Below, in pieces: positions 12,663-25,800 of a stretch of DNA of 64,000 nucleotides. The translations under genes were made by a program, and so were the position numbers. This DNA comes from Angiostrongylus vasorum (Eukaryota; Nematoda; Chromadorea; Rhabditida; Metastrongylidae). The DNA lies in contig JADANN010000432.1 of NCBI GenBank assembly GCA_018806985.1, positions 62,001 to 126,000 of the forward strand, read 5' to 3'. Below the pieces are notes generated by a model. The model was not told the DNA's origin. It was given only the letters and a program-made list of their open reading frames with translations, and searched no databases. The stretch's first letter is position 1. The number at the start of each line of letters is the position of its first letter.

Positions 12663-13858
12663 ATACGACTTATATAAAGTACGATCAGGTACATGTCACG
12701 GTAAAGCAAAGAACTGGATCAAGAAGTGTTACAACAAATTTTTCTTATAAGAAAATTGCAATAATGTGAAGTTTTTATTTACTGCTTATTCATCCTTCAT
12801 GGCAGGGTATGCTGTGTAATATAACCACAGCGATGCTGAGATATTTGCGAAATTCCGGATGGTAGGTGACTGCGGTGAGGAACGAGCACGCTATTACCCT
12901 TTCCGGGAGCTAACGCGTTTACCACCACACCTTGCGAGTTCTTCTGTTTAGCCTTTCTCTCAGCTAGTTTTCTGTGTATCAGTGCCATCAGCAAACACTC
13001 GTTGTGATATTTTAAAAATTGTGATAATCCGTATAGCTTTTCTTAGCTACAAGTAAACTCATGGAACCTTCAGACCCATGGTCTTTAAAAAGTTCAAGGG
13101 TGAAAACGAAACTATTTCATAAAGAAACAATAACTTATACATCCCATTACATCTTTGCAATCCAGAATAAGGGTAATCCTGAAGTCCAAGCAAACCAAGG
13201 TATCACTCTGAATTCATCAATTGCTAGTTAGTTAATTTACCGCTTTGCTAGCATCTCTAAGACGAACGTGATTTCTGCAGACCTTTAATACAGAAAAAAA
13301 GTAAATGGTCCTTAGTATTGGTCATGAATAAACGGTCGGTTAACACTAGTGGCTACAAAAAAATACTTTACAACTTCAACAGTTCGAAGAGAAAAACTAT
13401 AAAACAAAAAGTATTAACACAGAATCCTGACTGAATTCCAGGAAATCCAAGCGCCTTCTCGTCAGAGACGATCCAGTGCTGAAGCACTGAATCGGTACGT
13501 GATTGCGGTCAGGGTTCGTCTTACGTGTTAGCGCTTACTGATTTTTGAAGAGTTGCCTTCCTTTTTTTGTGCTTACTTACCTAACTGTCCTAAACCGATA
13601 CTTCATAGAATAAAAGAATCTCGTCCATATGTGCATATGTTGATTTTAGGATCGTTTCTGGGACATCGTGTTTGCTGCAGTTTGTACAAGAATATGATTG
13701 TTGATGAACAGGTATGGAAGAGTTCCTCAGATTTTGTTGTTTAGCCTTTCTGGTTCAGTAAACGAGATATGCGTAGTGTGCGATGCATAAAAGTAATAAA
13801 CATCTTAAGTTTACTCTAGTAAGTTTTTATAAAGGATGACGAGGAACACAAAAATCTG
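12663..13858. promoter_or_regulatory. shared 5' region between divergent PLAA and CCDC93 genes
   Basis: About 1.2 kb separates the proposed start codons of two divergently transcribed genes, so their promoters should lie here. It contains a SINE-C copy (about 12765-12970) and AT-rich DNA. No TATA box, initiator or spliced-leader acceptor could be assigned with confidence. The TTTTTATAAAG just before the CCDC93 frame could be a trans-splice acceptor. Confidence 0.4.
12765..12970 (-). mobile_element. SINE-C copy in the divergent promoter region
   Basis: Shared blocks: TTTTTATTTACTGC at the 3' tail end, CAGCGATGCTGAGATATTTG, TATTACCCTTTCCGGGAGC and TTTACCACCACACC. It reads right to left. Confidence 0.6.
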
Positions 13859-16800
13859 ATGAATTGCCTCGATCTCCTCATCGCTGCCGGATACTTTCGT
13901 GCAAGAATAAAGGGCCTAGCTCCATTCGACAAGGTTTTTTTTATTACTTAATAAGTTACTTTGTGTTCCACAAAGTGCTTTTTCATACGATTTTATCATT
14001 CAATATGGCTACCACTCTTTCTTCTTTCACCACTCTGCAAAGGTTGGTCACTATGAAGACCTTCACCATTGCATTTTGAAGGTATCAGACATTTCTTGGT
14101 CATTGTAGTTTTTTATTTGCGATTATTCTCTCTATCTTTAACTTCTAAATTTTTTTGAGCGTTTTCGTAAAAGCTTAGGATCTGGTTTTTCATGGGCCTA
14201 TTCGAGTTCTTTTCTTAGCCCTCAGTTTCACGTATTCTGCAACACAAGACGATGATAGTTCTTAGATAAAAGGACAAAAAAGGGATAGAGCTCTCGGCGT
14301 TGATCAATCCGTGAAGGATGCTTCATGCTTTCGACTTCATGAAACATCGTTTGGAGGTGATTGAATGCATATCTTGCCTTTACAATGACTCACGGTGGCT
14401 TACCGATCTATCGAGCTAATGCTGCTATCCTCCTAAACAAGTGTGGTGCCAATTAGCCGACCCCGAAGGAATGGAAGGGTTAGTGGGCCTGGGGCGCGGG
14501 AATCGATCCCCTCCGTATTACAGGGCGCCTTCGACCAGTACACTACACACTCGCAATAGTTACCTATGCTACAATTCTTAGATTGCTTCCAATAATTCTT
14601 CGAGGTTTAGTGCGTTTGTTGGTTTGTGGATGTAACAAATCTCTATAGGGAGGCTTTGTCTCGTCGTTCTTATTGTATATGCAGTTTTCCTTAGATGTTG
14701 TTCTCATAAACACGGCAGCGTACATATCACTCTAGAGGTTGGTAGGTTAGCCACAAGGTTCGTTACTGTTGCATAAATCGTTATTATTGTAAAAATCCGA
14801 GCCGCAACGCGGGAAACCTTCCTCCGATCCGCAAAGGTTAGGTGACTCTGGTGAGGAATAGGTACGCAGCATCACGACTATGTCAGGATTCCAATAAAAA
14901 AGGTATCTTCGACCAAAATTCAACGTGTCATTAAGGAGAGAGGCCGACACATCCTTAAGGGTCATCCGTAAATAATGACTCACAAGAAACCCATCAAATC
15001 CGGGAATGATGGTTGCAAAACAACAGGAGTGGAAGATGTATTGCGAACCTCAGCAAATGTGAAGCTCGGTCATTTTAGTAATTTCTATGTATGCTGTCCT
15101 TATGTGGAATTCGTCGGGAACTTATTTCCACCTAATTTTTCACGTAATTCCGACATTCTTGGACAATGGAAGTGTGTTCGGGAACAATGTTTCGTGTGGA
15201 CGAAACGTAGCTTGTTCATTTGTTTCGCTGCCTAATGTGCGAGCCATAATGGAAGAAAAGAAGCCAAAAACGACCCATGGGCTTCAAGAAATCAGAATTT
15301 CATTTTGTGCAGTAACAAAACGTGGTTTGTTAGCAAAGCTCTATGTGTTTTATTGGTTTCTTTTCCATGTAATAAAGTTCACTGTCATCTGGAATTCTTT
15401 GTTTGAAATTAATAAAAGGATAAAAAAATATGCATATCTAGCCTTTACAATGACTCGCGGTGGCCTACCGATGTTTCGAGCCAGTGTTGCTATCCTCTCA
15501 GACAAGTCTGCTACCAATTTGCCGATCACGGAGGGATGGAAGGTTTGGTGGGCCATGGGTGCCGGGATCGATTCCACGTGTGTGTTGCAGAGCGCCTCCG
15601 ACCACTGCGCCACAAGCGCCCTTTTCGTTTGAAATCAGAAAATGGAAATATTGCTGGCGACGAATGGGTCGTATATAAATCGTCGCATTATCTTGAATGG
15701 TTAAGAAAATTAATGGAGAAGAAGAAAAAGTGCTCAACCTTTTCTCGTAGTTGTATCACGTCCAAGAGTGAGGCTATCTTGGTGCGAGCGAATATCTGTG
15801 GTAATCAAGAGACTAATTTCCATAGATCTCCCTACGTGAGACATCTCAAGGTGCGAAAATATGTGTCATGTCCTGAGGTGGCACATGAACAGGTTTGTGC
15901 TTATCTATAGGGCAAACTGCCTATAGATGATGCATTACACCTTCCTACTGTAATGCTTTGACGAATTTCTTCACACTGACGATTCCATTATTGTGCATCT
16001 ACAGTATCACAGACATAGAAAGTCCAACAGAACTGTACCACTCGCTAGAATGTCATGCGGAATTTGGAATAGAACTTTATAGGATTCAATAGATACTGAA
16101 AAAACTGGGCAAATAGCTACTAGGTGCCCCTGAAAGCTCATGTTATGAGTGTAATTAATCTTTTTTATTTTACATGGCCCCCTAATTACACCTACTTTGC
16201 GGTTCCCAGCACTTTTTGCTTTCGATTCGTCTCCCTTGCATTCATCGTCCACAAAGGTCTTCAAACGTTTCGTGTCCTGTGCTGCTTGGGGATTTCGTCG
16301 TCCTTACGGATTTCATAGAACGTTGGTCGAGTCGATTCTCCTTGCGATCTTGGTGATAGCCGAGCTAAGACGTTTCCACGTGGATTGCAGGAGAGCATTG
16401 AAGAGGAGGTTTAACTAGATCCTTTGCTTCCTGATCGATGGTGTCAATGATCACTGCGCTAACACCCTCCGCCTCTCCTCTCTGAGTATATGGGAAGGGA
16501 ACATATGATTATCAACAACACTTCTTCAGAGACGAAAAAAAGGGGGTAAACAGAGAAAGGGCGACTTGGGGGGACCTACTAAGAGCTATCGTCATGGTGG
16601 AGAGGATAGTGATTACCAAGCTGTATGCTCACATGCTCACGTTTCGAGATGCTTTTTCGACTCTTAATTAACAAATTCGCTGTGTTTCTTCTTTCCTTTC
16701 CTCTTTTCTTTCTTTTTCGTTTTGGTTTTTTGAAGTGTTTGGCTGGGTAGATTACAATGAACTTGAGCTTTCCAGGATCTGAAGAAGGCAAAATCCTCCG

Positions 16801-19800
16801 AAAAAGTCAGTTTTTGTAAACAAAGAGTAAAGTAACAACATCGTTTGTGCTCATTAAGAATAATATTTGACCAATGCCGATCAATGTATGAGGCTCAACG
16901 ATATGGGAATTGAGGTCGAGTGGATTTGTTCCCTCCCTGAACCAATGAAGCGCGTGCGATAAGGTCTCACAAGAGGTCTAACAGTCAACAGTAGGACCAG
17001 TCTTTGGTTCTTTTTGAAGGTCTTCTCAATTCACTCAATGCTGATTTGGAATACAGATGTTGTTTATTTTGTCAGCTTTTTTCAACCTGGTTGACAGTGG
17101 TATCCTGACGCTTTTTTCCTAAAAGTTAGAAGGTTGACGTGACGCTTAATAACTACTGTGAATGTTATTGTGTCTTTTTCAAAAAAAGTTTCGTCAACAA
17201 GTTAAGCACTCGCCTTTGGTTCGACAAGTTTTAATCCGAAGATCACACTTTACGAATGATACTACCGGAATACCAGAAATCACCATTATCATGGAGAAAT
17301 TTAAGACATTAAACGAATACATGTTAAACTACTCAACTACTTAAGAATTACCGGAACATTTGAGATTATGCATTGGAATGGTTTTGCATCATTTAAATTG
17401 CTCAGAAAAGTCAGAAGTCGGTTAATGTAAGAAAGGACGAGTTCTAATTGTATGTCGAGTTAATCTTTGTTTCTTGAGCAGACACGAGTTTGTTAGCAAG
17501 TGCTTTATTCAGCACTGCCTGATATTTCGGCTGTTTCGCCTTCTTCACTGTCTAGAAAGGTCAAATTGACATCCATTTTGCTCAGAGAAACACTTTCATA
17601 ACTCATATAGGGAGAATTGAATATGTAAATTTCATCAGCGTGGTGAACAACTTCTTTTAAACAATCGGTGTTTTGTTGTTTATAGGTACACCATTTCGTC
17701 CCAACGGTTTACCGCCTCATCGTGGCTGGAGGGTGTTCCTGGGTGTCGGGCTGCGATGTACAGCGGGGATTCATCCCTTGGCAGGGTTCCCAGGCTGAGA
17801 AGGAGTCCGGCGTTTCCATTAGGAAGCTTAGCTGAGAGTAAACCAATACCAGGATTCACCAATGTCCTAATATCAAACTAGGCGCATGGTGGTAAATCTC
17901 CCTTTGATCTACAAGCGCGGTGACTGCCTAAGGAGGTGATAACCTGAGGAAGGCTTCGGCTAGGCTGACCTTGGAACTCCGGGGAACCGCAAGGGCTAAA
18001 CCAGCAAAACTATGAGAGAATGGAAATTGCACAACCAGTGAGGACGGACCAATTAAGTATCCAAAGAAGTAAGTGCTCTAGTTATCGTTGGAAAGCAGCC
18101 GCACAGAGTTTGCATGGGTGAGAAATGCGACTGATTCAACACAAATCTATTTGAGGCAAGGAGCGTGATCGTATGGCACTCCTCGCTGCGGTTCATTTTT
18201 TGGGTTTTTGGAATTTGTCCAGGACGCTTCAAGAGTCTTGTGCGCTGACCCTGTGCGATTATGATGATTTCCATTTCAAAATCTTCCTCATTATATCTTT
18301 GTGTATATTTTTTTAAACCTTCATTCCGCATGACCAAACATTACATATTTTTTGGACTCCGGCTGTTCTTGCATTCGATAGTGTCTTCGTATCCGCTTTC
18401 ACAAAGGCCTTCATGTTTTTGCATATGGATTTGGCTATTGCCAAAGGGATTTTGATTTTCTTTACAAATGTCGTTGAATGCTGGTCGAATCGAGTTTTCC
18501 TGGAATATCAGTGATGAGGCTTTGCCAGATGTTCCTCGCATGCGATCGCCATTTTTTATTTGCATTAGAAGAAGCGAGCTGCTCTCAGGCAAATCTGGTA
18601 CCAATTTCTCGTCCTTGAAGAGATGTGAGGTTTGGTTGGCCAGGACGAAGAGCGACCAGAGCCATGGATCGTTGTCACTGCTCTACCCGTGCTTTCAAAT
18701 ACGTAGAACATTCATGAATGGACTTTTACTTAACGCATGCAGTCCTATCTTAAAAATTAACATCCATTTAACTAACTACTACTTTTTTTCTAACTAGTTG
18801 TAAAAGTTTTATTCCGTTAACATGTCGGAGCCTTCGCTATCAGAGCCGTGGTGACCAGAGTCGATGATCCACAGTCGTTGGTCATCGCGATGTGATTCTT
18901 CTTAGTGTTATAGAGTCGATTACACTAGAGTGGAGCATCACAGTAATGAAGTTACCTCTCGGCGATGGCCTTTTAGATAGGACGGTTGTTGGTGGTACTG
19001 ATTGACCATTGATATAAGGTTTTTCAACGGACAATCCATGCTGCTGCAACCTGCATTTCATTAACTGATACATACCGTAGCAATATCTTGAGACCCGACT
19101 TTTATTTAACCTCAAAACATACAGTTCTAATCAGCCTGTATGATTATATATCAATTAGTATCCTTTCTAGTCTTTCATTTTGCCAATCCGAAAAGTCCAC
19201 TCTCTGCAATAAAAGTGGGAACGCTCTAGCCTGACTAACCATAGACTTAAGAGAGAATCAATTCGATCAGCATTCAAGACATCATCAAGCAGCAGTCGAA
19301 CCCATATGCGTATGTGAAAAGTTCGAAGACCTCAGGGGGGGTGATGGATGCGAGGAAACGAATCGAACGAAAGAAAGGCTGGGATCCGCACAGTAGATGT
19401 GAAGAAGGGTCGTGTAAAATAAAGTAAAAGAAATAAACTGTATGTCTTTGACTGTGGAACTTCAGTGTTCAAGTGCAGCAGAGAAGACATATTTGCATAA
19501 TCTACACAGAAATAATGGTTGAAAGTGAAAACTATGTATGACTGATACAGCGCTCGTAGTGGACAAGTTATTGATTGGATACAAAAAGTGCTGCAGAAAA
19601 CTCTGTGTGAGGAAAGTAAACCACTGGAAAAAAGAAACTCATGTGGATCAACGCGATTCTTACCACGTATGCATATGCAGCGAAGAAAATGCATCTCGGT
19701 GATTTCCTGGTAAAATCAAAACATGGGGCGTAAGACGGCTGCGCCCCTATCCCTGGATTCGAGGGCAAACTCGTTCGACAAGCGTTCAACGTCATTCGTT

Positions 19801-22800
19801 AAGAAGACCAAGAATCCTCAAGCAGCGGCTGGACCTATACGCAATTGCGAAATCATTCATATGTGGTGGAGGCAAGATTCCCTCAATGTTGATGTCTCAC
19901 TTTAAAACTTCCCGATTTATAACCACGATGAAGCTTAGATATTTGCAAAACTTGGACCCCAGGCCAGATCGAACCCATGATTATCTTTTTCGAGGGCTTA
20001 CGTGTTATCTAATACACCAGTGAGACCCTTGCTTTGTCTTCATTTCAGCCAGTTTTTTTACCTAATAGTGCCATCAGCAACCACACATTAACGGGAATGA
20101 TGTGGTGAACAAAAATCGATATTGATCCCAGTTAAGCGGGGGCTGCAGTCGAAATCACAATGCTTAACTTTTTATTTACCGCCTATTATTTTTTAGACCG
20201 AATGGTGTTGTGTGAAACACAACCACAGTGGTATTCTGTGGAGGCTTCAATGGTGCTGTGGCTAATGCGTGACCCCCGGAAAGGGTAATCGCGGTTCGAA
20301 CAGGCCTGGGGTCCGCGTTTTGCTAATATTTCAGCGTTATTATGGCTGCATTTCACATAATACTCTGCCGTAGAAAAAAATAATGGGCATTAGATGAGAA
20401 GTTGTATGCTGTGTCCGATTTATTTTTTACTTTCCGTTCTACGGTTTGCCAAATTGTGGATATCGTTCCGATGTTACGACCTTCCTCACGACACTGTCCT
20501 CTGAACGCTTGTTTTTTTCTTCCTTTTTTTTTGCTGTTAGCACATAAGAGGCGCGTGTAGCGGAGTGGTCGGAGGCGCCCTGTAATACACACAGATCGAT
20601 CACCGTGGCGTAGGCTCATCAAGCTTTCCATTCATCCGGGGTTGGTAAATTGGTGCCAGACTTGCCTGGGAAGATAGTATCACTGACTCGATACATCGCT
20701 AGGTCACCCAGGGTCATTGTAAAGGCTAGATATGCATACAATCACCTCCAACGAGCTTAATGAAGTCGAATGCATGGAGCATCACTAAGCGATAGATTAA
20801 CGTCGAGAGCTTTATCCTTTTTTTTATTAGCGTATATTGGTGATGAACATGTGTTAGCCAATTTGAATTCGTCTTTTCTAAGATCTTTAGATAAGTTCCA
20901 GATTGTTGGTGGCATGGTATGGTGTTTATCTCACTGCAAACGCACGGTTGATGCTGATCTTTTGTTCTCTGAAAATCTGGATATCGGCCAAAAAAATGTA
21001 TAGTTTTACTGCGTATATCTTTGTTATAATAGTAGACTTTTTGGTAGGAATATGGTAGTGTTGTGTCCTTCTTGTTATATTTCTTAATTCAGAGCATTAA
21101 CAGAGAAAATCGTGCATATTTTGGGATCTTTGGAATGCCCGCATTCGATAGAACCACATCAAATTCAAGGTCTAGACCTACTTCATATCTACCCAGTTAT
21201 TCAGGTATATTCGCTTGATAGAGCAACCAATTTGTAAAAATTATTCGTATTGTGCTTATTTTGATGTTTCTATGCCTCTTATTGAGTCATTGACCCGTGG
21301 AGTGAATCGGATGAATAACAGTACTTTTTCGCTCCTCCAATGTTATAGCAACTCTATCGTGGCTTTTTCAGTAGGGCTTAGTTTTCTGTACAATCCATTA
21401 TCAGATGTTCGGGTCCCACCAATTCTTGGATTCGATTCGTTTCCCTTGCATCCGTCATCCACGATGGTCTTCGGATTTTGCGCATTAGTTCGGCTATTGC
21501 TTGAGGATTTTCGTCTTTACGTATGTCGTTGATCGCTGGGCTAGTCGATTCACTATTAAATTGGAATAGCCGTGCTAAGTCTTGGATTGGTTGGACCTCT
21601 CTCGTAATGAATGCCTACACTACGGAACGCGACCCGTAGAGCCTCATTCATTTGGTTTACATACATTGGCTAATTTTGAGCGGCAAAAATTGAAACGGTA
21701 TAGCTCAGCTTGAACACACCTTTATCATTCAGAATAAGTAGCATTAGAATCTAAGAATTTTTGTCACTAGGGTATATACCTACTAATTTTGGAAGTTTCT
21801 GAGGTTTGGGAAACAACAAATTATTTAATGCACTTTCGTTAGCAAGTTGATTGATTGTCGAATATTTTTTTTCTCGGATTTTGTCGAGATGATTGAAAAA
21901 GTGATGGTCGGTTGCCGAAACGTGTAATGAATACGATGAGTGAGCCAGAGTTCTATTGCGAATTCAGTCAACTTCTGCAGGGTTCGTGGTGCAAGTAGTG
22001 GTCGAGGGTTACCGTGCCAGATGGTTGGATGTTTCTATTGTTTAATAATGGATATATACGGTGCAGTTTTGGACGATTTCATCAGTTTCGTGGCAGCGAT
22101 TCGTTGACGTAATTGTTTCATGGCAAGTGGTGGATTGATATCTTTGCAGATCGCTAAGCAGTTATCGTAACCCTCTAGTTCAAATTACGGCTTTGGGAAC
22201 TGTTTACGAGTTTCATCTAGATTCACCTACTAGGCAAAACGTCGTCTTCTCTCGTATAGGATGCAGTTGTCTTCGCACATCACAAAGCGATGGAGCAAGC
22301 GTTCATTCTGTCCGTCCTTCCCCATCATGAAGTGACATATCTCCAGCCCAAAAAACTTAAGTTGCATCTACACATTATGAGTTCGCAAGTTTTTTTTGGC
22401 TTATGCCTTGATAACGAGATTTTTTGAAAGATGAATACGCCATGGACAAGGCGACTATTCTATCCCCTTTTAAGCGTTTTGGAATGACCTCGACGTCTTT
22501 GAACAACCTGTGAATGTCTGTTTTAACTGCAGCTTGGTACAGAATGCCGTGGTCAACACTATAATAAGCTCATGGTCTACCGTTGCTATAACGGTCTAAT
22601 CCGTGGGTTTCCCTGAGAATTTGTCGTGAAAAAGCGTTTTTCCTTCGTAGGCGTCGTCATAAATTGTGGCCTTAGCAGATAGCCGTAACCACGGGCGATT
22701 AGTTTATTTTAAATCAGAAGTGTTCTACTTGGGTTGTTAAGACACCAGGCAAGTTAATATATGTAATCATACTCTTTTTTCGAATTTTCCTACCAGACTC

Positions 22801-25800
22801 ACTTGAGGAAGGACCATTCTTATTTTTTCATGTCATATATTTGTCTTTGAAATTAACACCAATTCTTTTGAATATGTAAAATTCTGAAATGTTCTCATTC
22901 CTTTTTCATTATAGTGGCTAGTAAAAATGGCGATGGATTTCAAGACTACTCATGCGGATTTCTTGAAATCGTATATTAATTACCAGTACTACAAAAAAAA
23001 ACTCAAAAGGTTAGTAATTTTAAAATATGGTAAGATTGTGTGGAATACAACCACAACGATGCTGAAATATGAGCGAGAGTCGGAATCTCAGGTGCCCTTC
23101 GGAGCCGCTATTACTTTTTCCGGAGGCTCACCTGTTATCTCGCTCATGTCTTAGCCTTATTGTTGGTGTATTTCATATAATACTCTGCCTTTAGAAAAAT
23201 AACAGGCAGTAAGTAAAGTTTAGACATTGTGATCTTGACTGAGTTCCAGTTTAACTGGGTTCAGTGGCATTTGTGCTCCCCGATTATTCCTGTTGGCGGA
23301 TGATTGATCATAGCAATGTTATTGTAAAAAAACTGGGTAAAGGAAAACAACGCAAGGGCGTCAGTGGTGCAGTGAGTAACATGTGGGGCCCCCCGTAAGG
23401 GTAATCGCGTGTTCGAAGCGCACATGAAGCTCCGGGTTTTGCTCATGTCTCAGCATCATTGTGTTTGTATTTCACATAGTACTCTGCTGTGGAAAAAAAT
23501 AGTAAGCAGTAAATGAAAGTTAGGCATCATGGTAAGATCTTTCTTTTCATTCTTAGGAGGTGTGCGTGCAGTGCAGTGGTTAGATGTGCCACGCACACTG
23601 TTCACTGTGCGATCCAGCGCCTCGAGCTCACCAAAGTTTCTGTCCCTCCGGGGTCGGCAAATTGGCGCAAAACTTGTCCTGGAATGTAGCATCAAAGGTT
23701 TTGCTCATCGGTAAAAGCTTCAAAGCTTAAAGGGACAAAGCTTTCGGCGTTGATCAATCCCCTGAGGGATGCGCCATGCATCCGACTTCATTATGTGTCG
23801 TTGGAGGTGATTGGATGCATATCTGGTCTTTACAATGACTCGCGGTGGCCTACTGATGTATCGAGCCAGTGCTGCTATCCTCCCAGACAAATCTGGTACC
23901 AATTTGCCGACCCCGGAGGGATGAAAGGCTTGGTGGGCCATGGGCGCGGGGGATCGATTCCACGTGTGTGTCGCAGCGGCGCCTCCAACCACTGCGACAC
24001 ACGCGCCCTTTGCTCATCGGTAGGACTGCCTAGACTCGTTGTACAGGCCAGATGTGCATTCGCTTGCACATAATCGTGCTTTATGAAGTGGAATGTAAGC
24101 CCCATCTTAAGGACTGCAGTCGTTATTCGAAAGAGGAAGGGTTCGATTTGTTGATATATTCAGCAAATTTTAGCAACCTCCAGTCCCTCTTCTTTGTGGG
24201 ATATACGATGATCTTCATCAGAGGATTATACCACGTAGACAGTTCAAACGTGGGAAAAATCTACACTATGAGTCGTTATTGGATGATGCCCAATGTACAT
24301 TAGCGGAATTTTCTGGAAGGTATGAACACAATACTGTGACCAAAAAATATCTGCTCCTTTCAGCTTTAAACAAACGTATCTCAACTTCTAGCCAAATTTA
24401 TCACTTATAGTAAAAATCGTTAGAATTTGCATAACTTTACTGGTAAGACGTAATTTTGTTCATCTTACTACATTGAAATTCTAATTTCCTGAAACGTACA
24501 AAAGTTTTTTTCTTCTTTATTTTTTTCTTCGAAAGTCGTTTTCGAACACCGACAGGATTTCGTGTGGGAGGTCATGACGGTGTTTCTAAAAGTAGGGTTA
24601 ACATTTAGGGCTGTCATATTTGCGTCGAGAACTTGTAAAGATTAGAATTATTTCCACGATTTCGTTGTGAAAGTATGAATTTGCAAGAATTTTTTAATTT
24701 GGTTACTGTTTTGTCTGGACTTTTTCAGTAAATCTTAACGAAATGCTAAGAATAAAAAAAATTTTGATGCTGAATTATGTTGCTTGGGAGTTTTGAAGTT
24801 GTTATACTTTCGCCTGTGGATCATACGTTACTCGTAACAGAGTCGTGCATGATAATGTTAACGAACTTCAGAACGATTATCAGTGCAAAGCCTGATGGCT
24901 CTGCAAAGAATTCTACTCCATCGACTACCGTTCAGTCCAATGGTCTTGAAGGGTTGGATGGAAAGCAACATTCGAAAATCTCAACAAAAACTGCGAAGAA
25001 GATATTTATGTCTATCGATGCAAAGAGTGAACGTATTGGTGTGAGTTACTACGAAATCGGTAATCAGAGGACGTTCTTCATTGGTGGTTTTGTTATTCTT
25101 CAAAAGTGCTCATTCATTCTCTTAAAACTCCAACTCAAACAGCCCTGCAGCTTATTGCTTTGGCTAAAAAATACCCATAAACACTACTTGAATAGTTTTT
25201 TTTTAAAATTTTCCGTCCTCATAAGGAAACATGTGAACCCAATAACTTTCGTACTTAACTGGAATGTTACTGGTTTGGTTATAGATTTTCTCTGAAGTTA
25301 TGAGAAAACCATCCCAGCGTGTTGGCATATGGTCACTAATAAGTGGTTGCTGATCTTTCTGGATCGAGAGAAAGTTCGTTGCTTTGCGGCTAGGTTGTTT
25401 TCAGGATACTTTCCTTAATGAAAGTGTTGGACTTATCCTCAGCTTAAGTAAGATTCTTGTGAGGAGCAAGGTAGAGGATGGCGTAAACTATCCACTGCCG
25501 ATTAGAGCTCCGTACCCAAGGATACGCTCCAATCGCGATTAGCCGTTCCTGGTGGTTACCAGTTATACCGGGTTAAAAGTAATAGCACCTTATTCAAATT
25601 GCTTTTCAAATGAACTATTTCTGTTAGTAACGTGGTGACTAGCTGAATGTTTTGAAAGTATATGTCCATAAATATTCTAGATAATGTATGTTGTTGAAAA
25701 TTTTCTCATACTGTACATAGAGTTGTTTAAGGACGATACATCAACCGTTGACAGTTTGAAATTGTCGAGTGACATTCAAGAAGAAGAGGTGGGAATTTGC

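Noticed and set aside
15087..15632. 181-codon open frame on the plus strand
   Set aside because: Its second half is read through SINE-A copy 3 on the wrong strand, and the same frame appears in other SINE copies; no protein-like composition.
18468..18797. 109-codon open frame on the plus strand
   Set aside because: It starts inside a family E repeat in the first CCDC93 intron and has no homology.
23750..24105. Overlapping open frames on both strands
   Set aside because: They are translations of the nested SINE-A copies. Similar peptides recur at 26.1, 30.1 and 33.7 kb because the repeat does.
24777..25295. 172-codon open frame taken as a single gene
   Set aside because: Only 24884-25038 fits as a CCDC93 exon (phase and splice sites). 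The rest runs into intron with hydrophobic, low-complexity translation.
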